This document shows, piece by piece, positions 23,592 to 32,197 of a stretch of DNA of 38,793 nt. The DNA is from Fibrobacteria bacterium (GTDB lineage: Bacteria > Fibrobacterota > Fibrobacteria > UBA11236 > JADFYW01). The stretch spans positions 1 through 38,793 of the forward strand of contig JADFYW010000029.1 of the NCBI GenBank assembly GCA_015232855.1, in the 5' to 3' direction. Numbering within the stretch: position 1 is the first letter of the stretch; each line of letters opens with the position of its first letter. The notes below the pieces were generated by a model. It was given only the letters and a program-made list of their open reading frames with translations. It was not told the origin of the DNA and did not search any database. Made by a program: the position numbers and the translations under genes.

Positions 23592-25445
23592 ATGTTGAGA
23601 ATTTCTAATCTTTCTAAGTCGTTCGGAGACCAGGTACTATTTGAAAATGTTAATTTCTGCGTGAATCCCGGAGAAAAAATAGGGATTGTTGGCAGAAATG
23701 GTTTTGGAAAGACTACTCTCCTGAAAATGATAACCGGGGAAGATGTACAGGAAGCCGGGGAAATCCAAATTCCAAAGAACTACAAAATAGGACATTTAGA
23801 ACAGGAAATTAAATTTTCAAAACCAACTATTATAGAAGAAGCTTGTTTAGGACTACCTCCTGCTCATCGGGACGAGAACTGGCGGGTAGAGAAAATCCTT
23901 TCAGGACTTGGTTTTTCGAATACAGACATGGAACGAAATCCTGATGAATTTTCTGGTGGTTTTCAGTTGCGGATTAATCTTGCTAAAACACTGGTCGCAG
24001 AGCCTGATATGCTTCTGTTGGATGAGCCCACAAATTTCCTTGATGTAATTTCTGTGCGCTGGATGCAACGCTATCTTAAAAGCTGGCGGGGAGAAATGCT
24101 TATGGTGACCCATGACCGGCATTTTATTGACCGCACGACAACCCATATTCTTGGGGTCCATATGCGAAATGTGCGAAAGATTGAGGGGAAAACTCAGAAG
24201 TTCTTTAATCAAATTAAGATGGAAGAAGATGTCTATGAAAAGACCCGGCTAAATGAAGAAGTGAAACGGAAGCAGGAGGAACTGTTCATATCCCGGTTTC
24301 GTGCCAAGGCCCGGTTGGCCGGTATGGTGCAGTCCCGGGTTAAAGCCCTGGAAAAACGGGAAAAGATGGATAAGCTGGAAACGGTAAAGTCTCTTGATTT
24401 TAATTTCAGGTGGAGCCCTATTGAATCAAAGAACCTGTTAAGCGCCCAGAATATTTCCTTTTCTTATGATAAAACCGGAAAAGCCCCTTTGTTACAGGGC
24501 ATTAACTTTGATGTGGGCTCAAAAGAGCGTATTGCAGTTATTGGTAAAAATGGGAAGGGCAAGTCAACGTTCTTGCGTATCCTGGCTGGGGCACTTGCCT
24601 CTGATACGGGTTCCATAAAGACGCATCCGCTACTTAAGATCGGACATTTTGAACAGTCTAATGTAACGCGTCTTGACCCATTGCGTACAATTGAAGAAGA
24701 AATTAACCTCTCTGGCCAAAATATGGATCGCAAAGTGGTACGGGGTATTTGTGGCGCTATGTTATTTCAAGGTAATAGCGCGCTTAAGAAATGTTCGGTA
24801 TTATCTGGTGGAGAAAAAAGCCGGGTTTGTCTGGGGAAGCTTATTGCCAAACCTTGCCATATGTTGCTTTTAGATGAGCCTACGAATCATCTCGATCCCG
24901 AGTCTTGTGAAGCTTTAATCCGGGCAATTGACAAATTTGAAGGGGCTGTGGTAATCATAACCCATAATGAGCAGTTTTTAAAAAAAATTCCCCAGCGCCT
25001 GGTGATTTTTGATCGGGATCGCCAATTTATGTTTAATGGGGGATATAAAAGCTTTTTAGATGAAATTGGCTGGCAGGAAGAAGAAGTATCAGGACAGGCC
25101 AGTAAAACAGGAACTCGTCGTGCACCGGTAAATCGGAAGGAGCTGAAAAGGCAAAGAGCTCAGCTGCAGCTTGAAAAAAGCAGAACGTTAAGACCTTTGG
25201 AACAGACCATGAAAAAACTGGAATCGGGTATAGAACGCCTTGAAAAAGAAATCTATTTGTTGAACGAACAGTTAATTGAAGCTTCCACAAATAGTGACGG
25301 TACTTTGATTGTTTCTATTAATAAAAAAATTCATGATGCTCAGTCCAGGACGGAGGATAAATACACAGAGCTGGACAGAATCACAACCGATTATGAAACC
25401 CGTCGGGATGAATTCGAAGAAAAAATAAAAACTCTGCAGAACTGA
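23592..25445 (+). CDS. ABC-F family ATPase (YheS/Uup-like)
   Basis: The 617-residue protein has two ABC domains in tandem and no membrane segments, the ABC-F layout of ribosome-acting ATPases. Domain 1 has Walker A GRNGFGKTT (34-42), signature FSGGFQLR and LLLDEPTNFLD. Domain 2 has GKNGKGKST (318-326), signature LSGGEKSR and LLLDEPTNHLD. The linker (about 205-265) with FISRFRAKARLAGMVQSRVKALEK-like sequence matches the P-site tRNA-interaction motif region of YheS-type proteins. The C-terminus (about 520-617) is a charged coiled coil. The likely role is relieving stalled ribosomes or antibiotic protection; which cannot be told. The start ATG sits right after a hairpin and lacks a ribosome site. 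Confidence 0.92.
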   Translation: MLRISNLSKSFGDQVLFENVNFCVNPGEKIGIVGRNGFGKTTLLKMITGEDVQEAGEIQIPKNYKIGHLEQEIKFSKPTIIEEACLGLPPAHRDENWRVEKILSGLGFSNTDMERNPDEFSGGFQLRINLAKTLVAEPDMLLLDEPTNFLDVISVRWMQRYLKSWRGEMLMVTHDRHFIDRTTTHILGVHMRNVRKIEGKTQKFFNQIKMEEDVYEKTRLNEEVKRKQEELFISRFRAKARLAGMVQSRVKALEKREKMDKLETVKSLDFNFRWSPIESKNLLSAQNISFSYDKTGKAPLLQGINFDVGSKERIAVIGKNGKGKSTFLRILAGALASDTGSIKTHPLLKIGHFEQSNVTRLDPLRTIEEEINLSGQNMDRKVVRGICGAMLFQGNSALKKCSVLSGGEKSRVCLGKLIAKPCHMLLLDEPTNHLDPESCEALIRAIDKFEGAVVIITHNEQFLKKIPQRLVIFDRDRQFMFNGGYKSFLDEIGWQEEEVSGQASKTGTRRAPVNRKELKRQRAQLQLEKSRTLRPLEQTMKKLESGIERLEKEIYLLNEQLIEASTNSDGTLIVSINKKIHDAQSRTEDKYTELDRITTDYETRRDEFEEKIKTLQN

Positions 25446-25645
25446 ATTTTTCTGTTTACTTACGTTACTTTTTTGAATATTCAAAAGAGCTTGCCGCAAA
25501 CAAGCTGAATTCAAACTGGTACCTTGAGAAAAGTACTGAAATACTAAGGATAAAAAAGTATCTTGGAATGCATAACGGAACTAAATATTTGTTTTCGGTA
25601 TTTTTTTTGCTGCCGGAAAATCACATTTTACACAAAGGATTTATA

Positions 25646-26416
25646 ATGATTAAAAAATCCCCAAAAAACAAAAAAGTTGCCTCTTGCTTTGGAATGTTGG
25701 TTTTATATACCATGATTTTTGCTGTGATGGTTTCTGGGTGCAAAACTAAAAACCAGGCAGAATCTTCTACTCCTGAAAGTAATGCTGCATCTACTGAATC
25801 ATCATCTTCTTCTGTTGACACCAAAGATACCAAACAAGCCTTTAGTTATGCTCTTGGTTTGGATATTGCAAGTTCCCTGGAAAAATTCAAGGAAGATATT
25901 GATGTAGATGCTTTGACGAAAGCATTAAAAGATACTCTTGTTTTGAACACTTCAGCTATGCCTCTGGAAGAAGCAAAAAAAATAAGAGAAGAAAAATTCA
26001 AAGAAATCCAGGAACGGATGATGAATAAAAGTATAGGAGAAGGAAAAGCCTTCCTGGAAAAGAATAAAACAGCAGAAGGGGTAATAACCACCGCGAGTGG
26101 CCTGCAATATATCGTACTGACAGAAGGTAGTGGCCCTATTCCTACTACCAAAGACAAGGTAAAAGTGCATTACGTGGGTACACTTCTCGATGGCAGAGAA
26201 TTTGATAGTTCTGTAAAACGGGGAGAGCCCGCACAGTTTCCAGTTATGGGGGTAATTCCTGCCTGGACAGAAATCTTACAGTTGATGAAAACTGGCAGTA
26301 AGTATAAAATTTTCGCTCCTTCAAATTTGGCTTATGGCGAAAGAGGAGCAGGCAGAATGATTGGACCAAATGAAACACTTATATTTGAGATTGAATTGCT
26401 TGAAATATTAAAATAA
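25646..26416 (+). CDS. FKBP-type peptidyl-prolyl isomerase lipoprotein (FkpA/Mip-like)
   Basis: From the ATG at 25646 (AAAGGA 7 bases upstream) this is a 256-residue lipoprotein: MIKKSPKNKK, hydrophobic core and lipobox VMVSGC. A Ser/Glu-rich linker leads to the FKBP N-terminal dimerisation segment (FSYALGLDIASSLEKF and the following helix), then the FKBP domain: TASGLQYIVL, DKVKVHYVGTLLDGREFDSS, GVIPAWTEIL and LAYGERGAGRMIGPNETLIFEIELLEI. It catalyses proline isomerisation and chaperones proteins in the periplasm. An earlier in-frame ATG at 25568 would spoil the lipoprotein signal. It is followed by two hairpins, the second a strong terminator. Confidence 0.93.
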   Translation: MIKKSPKNKKVASCFGMLVLYTMIFAVMVSGCKTKNQAESSTPESNAASTESSSSSVDTKDTKQAFSYALGLDIASSLEKFKEDIDVDALTKALKDTLVLNTSAMPLEEAKKIREEKFKEIQERMMNKSIGEGKAFLEKNKTAEGVITTASGLQYIVLTEGSGPIPTTKDKVKVHYVGTLLDGREFDSSVKRGEPAQFPVMGVIPAWTEILQLMKTGSKYKIFAPSNLAYGERGAGRMIGPNETLIFEIELLEILK

Positions 26417-26480
26417 TATGTTCTCCGGTTTGGTACTCTAGAAGTATGGATACCGGAGACAAAGTCTACTCTCTTCTTAA

Positions 26481-26512
26481 AAAAACACCTTCGAACCGTA
26501 AGGTGTTTTTTT
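26481..26512 (+). terminator. Intrinsic terminator after the FKBP gene
   Basis: AAAAACACCTT-cgaaccgt-AAGGTGTTTTT has an 11-bp stem continuing into a T run. A second hairpin, TCTCCGGT...ACCGGAGA (26422-26459), lies just before it without a T tract. Confidence 0.92.
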
Positions 26513-26725
26513 GATCTAAAGAAATATGTGCTCTATTTTGATTTATGCAGTATGGTCTTGGTATAATCTTCTATTGTTCGTCTACCTTAACGTACTTATT
26601 AAGATTACAATTCGGGCAGGGCCCACAATACCATTATCAGAGCATTGAAATTCTATAGGCCATGTTAATGGAGAAGTATCCTAAGGATTGCAGATACAAC
26701 GGTAAAATAGGGTAGAGAAGAAAGG
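26513..26725. other. Gene-free stretch between terminator and tRNA-Phe
   Basis: Together with the terminator region, about 309 bases after the FKBP stop hold no protein gene. I see no convincing ORF, promoter, repeat or RNA structure in 26513-26725. Confidence 0.6.
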
Positions 26726-26798
26726 TGGCGCCTCGCAGAATTGAACTGCGGACACGGGGATTTTCAGTCCCCTGCTCTACCGACTGAGCTAAAGCGCC
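26726..26798 (-). tRNA. tRNA-Phe (anticodon GAA)
   Basis: The 73-base minus-strand sequence folds as a full cloverleaf. The acceptor stem is GGCGCTT with AGGCGCC. The D-arm is GCTCAGTCGGTAGAGC. The anticodon arm is GGGGA-CTGAAAA-TCCCC with anticodon GAA, and the T-arm contains the conserved GTTCAATTC. The discriminator is A. The genomic sequence continues CCT, so the CCA end is added after transcription. Confidence 0.97.
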
Positions 26799-26807
26799 GG
26801 AAACCCA

Positions 26808-26836
26808 AAATTAAACGGAAGAGCATTTTCTGTCAA
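26808..26836 (-). promoter_or_regulatory. Promoter of tRNA-Phe
   Basis: On the minus strand TTGACA (26836-26831), a 17-base spacer and TAATTT (26813-26808) give an almost perfect sigma70 promoter. The expected start is within a few bases of the mature tRNA 5' end at 26798. Confidence 0.85.
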
Positions 26837-26913
26837 GAAAAACCGGCATTTTGTGATGTTTTTTTGAATGAAAAAAAACTTTTTCCCTGACCTGTGAATT
26901 GTATTTTTAAAAA

Positions 26914-27138
26914 ATGAAAAACATCCTTCATCATTTTAGCATACTCCCTTGGTGGAGAAAACTTGTTGTATTCTTAATCCTGTGTTTAACTGGTGTGGCG
27001 CTTATTACCAGGAGCTTGTATATCACCGGAGGTGAAACAGATTTTATGTCTCACGGGCTTATCATGGCCGTTCTTTGTGTTCTGATAGTACTGGTAGTGG
27101 TAGTGGGGATGTTGCTGGAAGGCAGGCGGAAAAAGTAA
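26914..27138 (+). CDS. Small two-helix membrane protein, unknown function
   Basis: A 74-residue protein with two strongly hydrophobic helices (about 17-34 and 47-67) and a positive end (EGRRKK). I recognise no family. There is no ribosome site before the ATG, but the composition is that of a real membrane protein and no larger gene overlaps it. It converges with the next gene 11 bases on; a small ATGGT/ACCAT hairpin lies between them. Confidence 0.5.
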   Translation: MKNILHHFSILPWWRKLVVFLILCLTGVALITRSLYITGGETDFMSHGLIMAVLCVLIVLVVVVGMLLEGRRKK

Positions 27139-27149
27139 ACTATGGTTTT

Positions 27150-28190
27150 TTACCATGGAGTTTGGATTTGCATTGACACCTGATAAGGGTTAAAAGCCAG
27201 ATAATGGTGTGAAAGGGAATAGTGCAATGCTATTATTTTATATGTCAGACTCAGCCCACCAGTCACAAAATCTTTATGATAGCCTGCTCGTACAAAGAGC
27301 AAATTTTTAAATTGCCATTCTACACCCAAGGCGGGAAGATTGCCCCATTCAGACATATGTCTTACCCCGAATTTAACTCTGCTGTCTAAGAAAAAAAGAT
27401 TCTCGTCCCAATTGAATCCCAGATGAATCCGGCTTTTTATGGACTCACTGGCGTATTTACTGTATTGAGGAGTCTGGAGTAACTCAAAACCTGCAATGTC
27501 CAAAGAAAAGATGCGAGGAGATGATTCATTCTGGCCATCATGGGCCCAGTCAATAATTACATTTGCAGCGAGGTCCAGGTTAATGTTTTGAGCAATATAA
27601 TCGGCACCTTCCAGTTCCTCCATAAAATACTTTATGTTTGCGCCAATGGAGGCATGAATTGGGATAGGGGACTGTGCAAAATCAAGCCTGGGGAGTAGTC
27701 CGGAAAATTTTCTTTTCACATTCAAATAGCTGAGATAGTCTACATTTTTCAGCGCATTGCATGAAGAACCACAGGCCTGGGGACGTTTTGCCGGGTCGGA
27801 AAATCGCTCGGCTTTAGTATATTCCAGGCTACTAAATTGAAATATGTCATCGTTTGTCATCATTGCAGTGAAGAGTGAAATTTCTGTATTAGAATCCAAA
27901 GCAAGTGCGATGGCGCCTGTATAGGTCTTGGCCAAATCACCAAACATGGGAAGAGTGGAAAGCTCAAATCGCATAAAGTTGGGGGCTGATATATGTGCTG
28001 GAAAATTGATTATCTGGGAGGGGGCACCGTTTGAAGAGGGAAGTGTGCCGGCGGATCCATTGACCGGAACGCTGTAACCTATCAGGTAGACTTCACCAGC
28101 AAAATTCTGGGCGTTGATTTTAGATAAGGTGCTGGCAATTATCATGCAGACCGCAAATAAAAGTTGAATTTTAACTTTAATCTGATACAT
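27150..28190 (-). CDS. Putative outer-membrane barrel protein (PorV/UPF0164-like)
   Basis: The 346-residue protein has a signal peptide ending near INAQN (about 28), followed by FAGEVYLIG. Alternating hydrophobic/Gly strands run to the C-terminus, including FLDSRVKFGVRHM, LPALGVEWQFKNLLFVRAGY and GGLSLTYKIIALHYSLSHH. The final pattern recalls PorV/PorQ-like barrels of FCB bacteria, where PorV carries T9SS cargo to the attachment complex. The resemblance is by general pattern only, so the T9SS role is tentative. No ribosome site is obvious. The 257 bases upstream contain no gene. Confidence 0.5.
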   Translation of the reverse strand: MYQIKVKIQLLFAVCMIIASTLSKINAQNFAGEVYLIGYSVPVNGSAGTLPSSNGAPSQIINFPAHISAPNFMRFELSTLPMFGDLAKTYTGAIALALDSNTEISLFTAMMTNDDIFQFSSLEYTKAERFSDPAKRPQACGSSCNALKNVDYLSYLNVKRKFSGLLPRLDFAQSPIPIHASIGANIKYFMEELEGADYIAQNINLDLAANVIIDWAHDGQNESSPRIFSLDIAGFELLQTPQYSKYASESIKSRIHLGFNWDENLFFLDSRVKFGVRHMSEWGNLPALGVEWQFKNLLFVRAGYHKDFVTGGLSLTYKIIALHYSLSHHYLAFNPYQVSMQIQTPW

Positions 28191-28447
28191 ATTTTTAAAA
28201 TAAACTTCTCAGATTCATAAATGCAAACAATCAGTTTTCTACCGGATTGCAGTAAAAAACAGCCAAAAGAATACTGCGCTATCTCATTTAATCATAACAG
28301 GATCTATTTTAGTATTAATTATGTTCCGATTTCATCAGTTATCTGGTAATAGCTAATTAATTCAATGAATAGTCCTAGTTCAAATATGAAATCAAAATGC
28401 TTCATGTTGAGTAAGAGAGTTGGTTGAACGCTATTAGAATCGAGCAG

Positions 28448-29365
28448 TTAATCAACCATTTCTGATGTGGGCAGAATATAGGTCTTGGGGTTGATTGCAA
28501 TATTATTGTCAATGATCTCGTAGTGGAGGTGTGTGCCGGTGGTAATGCCAGTTGCCCCCATATGGCCGAGAACTTCATATCGTTCAACTAATTGACCCTC
28601 TTTAACGTTATACTGGGAAAGATGGGCGTATTTGGTTTGAATGCCGTTCCCATGATCAACAGTTACAAATTTTCCGAAACTGTGGCTGTTTCCAGTATCT
28701 ACAATGCGGCCATTGGCTGAAGATTTAACGGGTGTCCAGGGTTCATTAGCAATGTCCAGTCCAAAATGAAAGCTTCGAATTTGATGGACCGGATGGATAC
28801 GATAACCAAAATTGCTTGTATATCTTCCTGAAGCAGGTTTTATAGAAGGAGTATGGTCCCATATATTCTTCTGGTAGGAGAGGAAGTTTTCCAGTGTACT
28901 GAGTTGCTTGGAAGTCGCCTTCATATTGTAGTTGAGGGCCTTGGAGGTATAGTTAATTTGGGAAAATTTTCTTTGTAAAGGCGAAACTAATTCCATGAAC
29001 ATTTCGTCTGAATTTCGCTGACCACCAGTGGCATATCCGGCAAATCCGGTTTCTGATGAAAGCCCATAACATATCCGGAGAGTCTCTTCTGTTTGTGCAA
29101 TAGACACAAGTTGAGTATTGAGTGTTTGTAACTGATTTGCCAGAAGATTGAGGTCAGATTTTAGCTGTTTGTTTTTAGTCTTTATTTTTGATAGAGTTAC
29201 GTAATTGTAAGATGAATATCCAATAGAAAAAAGTAAGCATAAGAGACCACAAAACAGGATAAAACCACTACTTAGAAACAAGAACTTTTTGAAGGGAGTG
29301 ACCAGGTAAAACGTTGTATTAGCAGTTGTATGTGCTTGTACTTTGAGTATCGCTTTATCCTGCAT
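28448..29365 (-). CDS. M23-family metallopeptidase, membrane-anchored
   Basis: The 305-residue protein has one membrane segment (about 29-50), a coiled coil (about 55-95), a helical region, and an M23 LytM-type domain (about 180-295). Zinc motifs are HFGLD (H200, D204), YAHLS (H248) and HLHYE (H279, H281), all present, so it should be an active peptidoglycan endopeptidase rather than a degenerate activator. The layout (TM, coiled coil, M23) is typical of cell-shape and division endopeptidases anchored in the inner membrane. No clear ribosome site; 227 bases separate it from the upstream CNNM-like gene. Confidence 0.9.
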   Translation of the reverse strand: MQDKAILKVQAHTTANTTFYLVTPFKKFLFLSSGFILFCGLLCLLFSIGYSSYNYVTLSKIKTKNKQLKSDLNLLANQLQTLNTQLVSIAQTEETLRICYGLSSETGFAGYATGGQRNSDEMFMELVSPLQRKFSQINYTSKALNYNMKATSKQLSTLENFLSYQKNIWDHTPSIKPASGRYTSNFGYRIHPVHQIRSFHFGLDIANEPWTPVKSSANGRIVDTGNSHSFGKFVTVDHGNGIQTKYAHLSQYNVKEGQLVERYEVLGHMGATGITTGTHLHYEIIDNNIAINPKTYILPTSEMVD

Positions 29366-29592
29366 AAATTCTATCTAAAAAAATTATCTCTCTTGTGAAA
29401 AGTTGATCTGATATTTCCTGGTGAAACTATAATTCATGGTTAAACACATCTTATGTTTTATATTGTGATTTTCTTTAACGACAACGCAATTTCATTTTAA
29501 TATCAAATCAGCAAACCAACCCAATATGGAGCCTGATTTCGGTTAAAGAATAGAAAAAATACGATGTTTTTTCTAGTAGAATATTTTGTTAA

Positions 29593-30537
29593 TTAGCACA
29601 GAAGATTCTGAAGAGAAATGTAACCGGTTATCTGGCTATTGCTGGTTACCAGTGCGAAATCAGACTGATCATTTATAAGCGTTTTCAAAGCTTCTGATCC
29701 GGAACTGCCTTCAGAGATAATGGAAAGTGGTTCTGCATATTTCCCGATTGCAGCCCTATTTGGCAGGGTATAATAACGCGTAGGGGGAAGTACCCCAATT
29801 ATAGAGCTTTCTTTTTTAATAAAGAGAGGAATTGGAAAAGATTTTTTGGCTGCCTTAAATATTTTGTCTCGCTTCGAACCATAGGGCACAATGCTGGTTT
29901 TTGGAATGAGTTCGGTAAAGTCAGAAATTTCCTTGGCCGAAAGATTAAGAATGTTGTGAATCATTTTCTCTTGATTGAGCTGAAGTTTCCCTTTTTTTGA
30001 ACTGAATTCAGCAAGTAAGTGCATTGTTTCTCGTCCATGTTTGGCAAAAATCTGACTTTTATTCAGGTTTCCCCTAAAAAGAAAAAAGAAAGGAAAGAGA
30101 AAAGGAAGTGAAAATATTTTTGCCAAATTTATAAGCGGAGCCATTGCATAGGTGAGTGAAAAGGAATAATTGAGAAAAAGTGCTTTTGGCAAAATTTCAG
30201 CGAAAATTACCAAAACTGGCGTGAGAATGAGGGTATTAAGAATAAATCCAGGAGTATATTCTGAGATCCCTATACCTTGCCATACTTTTAAAAAAAGCTG
30301 TTCTCCCTGCAGAGAATAAATGGTGTTAGAAATATTTGTGCCAATTAACAGAGTAATGGTAATCATCTGTTTATTATCAAGTAAGCCTTCAAGCATGAGG
30401 GCTCTGGAATCTTTTTGCAGAGCCAGATTTTTAACTTTTAAAGGAGAACAGGAAATTATACCTGTTTCGCTTCCCGAAAAAAATGCGGAAAGTATGAGAA
30501 AAAGAAAAACGGTGAAAGCTAAAGTGACAAACTCCAT
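29593..30537 (-). CDS. CNNM/DUF21-family membrane protein without CorC domain
   Basis: From the ATG at 30537 this is a 314-residue protein. A DUF21 membrane domain (about 1-160) has AFFSGSETGIIS, LLIGTNISNTI and AEILPKAL, the conserved family motifs. A degenerate CBS-pair-like region (about 200-314: ELIPKTSIVPYG ... FPIPLFIK ... FALVTSNSQITGYISL) follows. The usual C-terminal CorC_HlyC domain is absent, making it about 100 residues shorter than typical relatives. Family members affect Mg2+/Co2+ handling. An upstream in-frame start at 30594 would overlap the cvpA gene; the chosen ATG lies 4 bases after its stop, so coupling is likely. Confidence 0.8.
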   Translation of the reverse strand: MEFVTLAFTVFLFLILSAFFSGSETGIISCSPLKVKNLALQKDSRALMLEGLLDNKQMITITLLIGTNISNTIYSLQGEQLFLKVWQGIGISEYTPGFILNTLILTPVLVIFAEILPKALFLNYSFSLTYAMAPLINLAKIFSLPFLFPFFFLFRGNLNKSQIFAKHGRETMHLLAEFSSKKGKLQLNQEKMIHNILNLSAKEISDFTELIPKTSIVPYGSKRDKIFKAAKKSFPIPLFIKKESSIIGVLPPTRYYTLPNRAAIGKYAEPLSIISEGSSGSEALKTLINDQSDFALVTSNSQITGYISLQNLLC

Positions 30538-30541
30538 ATTG

Positions 30542-31099
30542 CTAAATAGAGGAAGATTTCTTTTTGAGTTTTTCAGGAATGGGCAATGACTCAAGCATAT
30601 TAGGAGCCAGGAGATTGTCTTTATGTTTATGTAGTGTTTTTTTTACCCAAGGAAGGATAATGAGACCCTTATCTACCACAAAAGAATGCTTCACAACTTC
30701 AAAAGTAGTGAGATTTAAAGGAATGACCGTTAATAAAAATATCAAAAAGAGCAGGATGGCCATAGTTTTAAGCCCCCCAAAAATTGCTCCAGAAATCCGG
30801 TCCACAGGGCCTAAAGGAGTGGGTTTTATCACTTTTGCAATAATCCAGCCCACCAGTTGAACTATTATCACCGTAGCCAGAAAGAGTCCAGCAAAAGATA
30901 TCGCATTCATAAAAAAGTCATTAAGAAAAAGCCCCCGGGACTCCAGCCAGTTTATCCCTGGTTCTCGAAAACAAATTGCGATTATCGCTCCGGCGATGAT
31001 AGAGAGGTATCTGAAGAAGGCTTTGATAATACCAATCTGCCAACCACGGAATACAAAATAGGCTGCAATACCTACGGCAATCAAATCTATCCAATTCAT
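30542..31099 (-). CDS. cvpA: CvpA family membrane protein
   Basis: The 185-residue protein has four predicted membrane helices (about 4-22, 27-45, 62-88, 103-127). Family motifs are the opening NWIDLIAVGIAAYFVFRGWQ-type segment and LGPVDRISGAIFGG (about 95-108). CvpA proteins influence envelope integrity and, in enterobacteria, colicin V secretion; the exact activity is unclear. The C-terminal tail is basic and cytoplasmic. It sits 68 bases after the PHP gene and 4 bases before the CNNM-like gene in the same minus-strand run. Confidence 0.87.
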   Translation of the reverse strand: MNWIDLIAVGIAAYFVFRGWQIGIIKAFFRYLSIIAGAIIAICFREPGINWLESRGLFLNDFFMNAISFAGLFLATVIIVQLVGWIIAKVIKPTPLGPVDRISGAIFGGLKTMAILLFLIFLLTVIPLNLTTFEVVKHSFVVDKGLIILPWVKKTLHKHKDNLLAPNMLESLPIPEKLKKKSSSI

Positions 31100-31167
31100 A
31101 CTAATAAATTAGATTCTTTTCGACGCATGTATACAGAAATATTAGAGAAGCAGAGGGATAAATACTT

Positions 31168-32055
31168 TTAACCTGGATTGATGAGTTCTTTAGCATTTTT
31201 AAGAGCAATTAGAGCAGAGTAGGGGACTTTCACATTTCCCAGGCCGTATTTGGTACCAAAGCGATCTGTATGAAAATCAGAACCTCCACAGCACACCAGG
31301 TTATGTTCTTTAGCGAACGTCCGATATTTGAGTCCGGTAGCTCGAGTAACCCCATTATAAAAGGTCTCGATGCCTTTCAGTCCCGCTTCAACAAACGAAA
31401 TCAATAGGTCGTCACGCTGAGTTTTGTCGGGGTGGGCTAGAGCAGCAACACCTCCAGCCTGGTTTATGAGTTCAATGGCTTCGTATGGGGTAAGTTTATC
31501 GGTTTCAAATTCCCGGATATATTCACCCGCAAGATGTTTTTCAAAAGCTTCTTGAAAGGATGAGACGTATTCTTCTTCGAGCATGACACTGGCAATATGG
31601 GGACGACCTACACTTGTACCCGTTGCTTTTTGTAAAACGCGGTTAATATCAATTTCAATGCCTTTTTTATTGAGCATGTCAATGATACCTGTGGCGCGGA
31701 CGATGCGTTTTTGCTGAAGTTCCTGTAGCTTCATATTTAACCCCAGATTGGTGGGATCAAAAAGAAATCCGAGGATGTGGATTTCATTGCCTTCGTAATA
31801 GGAGCTGATCTCAACCCCTGAGACGAATTCTAAACCTTGTTGCTCTGCATATTCTTTGCCTTCGTTATATGCTTCTATGGCATCATGATCAGTGATTGCA
31901 ATTGCTTTGAGATCTTTTGCTACACAAGCATCAATTATCTCATTAACCTTATAATCACCGTCCGAATAGATCGAATGGATATGAAAATCAATATACTTAG
32001 GCGGAAGCCGCCTGTATTTTCGAGGTTTGGCTTTTGGTGGCACCGGTTTTTTCAT
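31168..32055 (-). CDS. PHP-domain phosphoesterase (TrpH/RNase AM-like)
   Basis: The 295-residue protein has a complete PHP active site: FHIHSIYSDG (H25, H27, D32), ITDHDAI (D56, H57), GVEIS (E82), EIHILG (H93), GRPHIA, AHPDK and GSDFH. The closest known relatives (YciV/RNase AM, 3',5'-nucleotide bisphosphate phosphatase) remove mononucleotides from RNA 5' ends and hydrolyse pAp. The N-terminal 18 residues are basic. It is likely the first gene of the run with cvpA and the CNNM-like gene. No clear ribosome site. Confidence 0.88.
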   Translation of the reverse strand: MKKPVPPKAKPRKYRRLPPKYIDFHIHSIYSDGDYKVNEIIDACVAKDLKAIAITDHDAIEAYNEGKEYAEQQGLEFVSGVEISSYYEGNEIHILGFLFDPTNLGLNMKLQELQQKRIVRATGIIDMLNKKGIEIDINRVLQKATGTSVGRPHIASVMLEEEYVSSFQEAFEKHLAGEYIREFETDKLTPYEAIELINQAGGVAALAHPDKTQRDDLLISFVEAGLKGIETFYNGVTRATGLKYRTFAKEHNLVCCGGSDFHTDRFGTKYGLGNVKVPYSALIALKNAKELINPG

Positions 32056-32197
32056 AAGGATTAATTGGTAACAGTATAGAAATTAATATCTGTATTTCAT
32101 AGTAAAATTAGTGATAACTTTCGTAGCATTTTTTATTATGAATAGGAAATAATGTGCGAATTTGATTAAAAAAGAGTAAAAAACGAGGAGTTAAAAT

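Noticed and set aside
26422-26459. Hairpin after the FKBP gene as an independent terminator
   Set aside because: It has no T run; the strong terminator is the next hairpin at 26481-26512.
28402-28587. Minus-strand ORF of 61 codons at the end of the M23 gene
   Set aside because: It mostly overlaps the M23 catalytic region in another frame.
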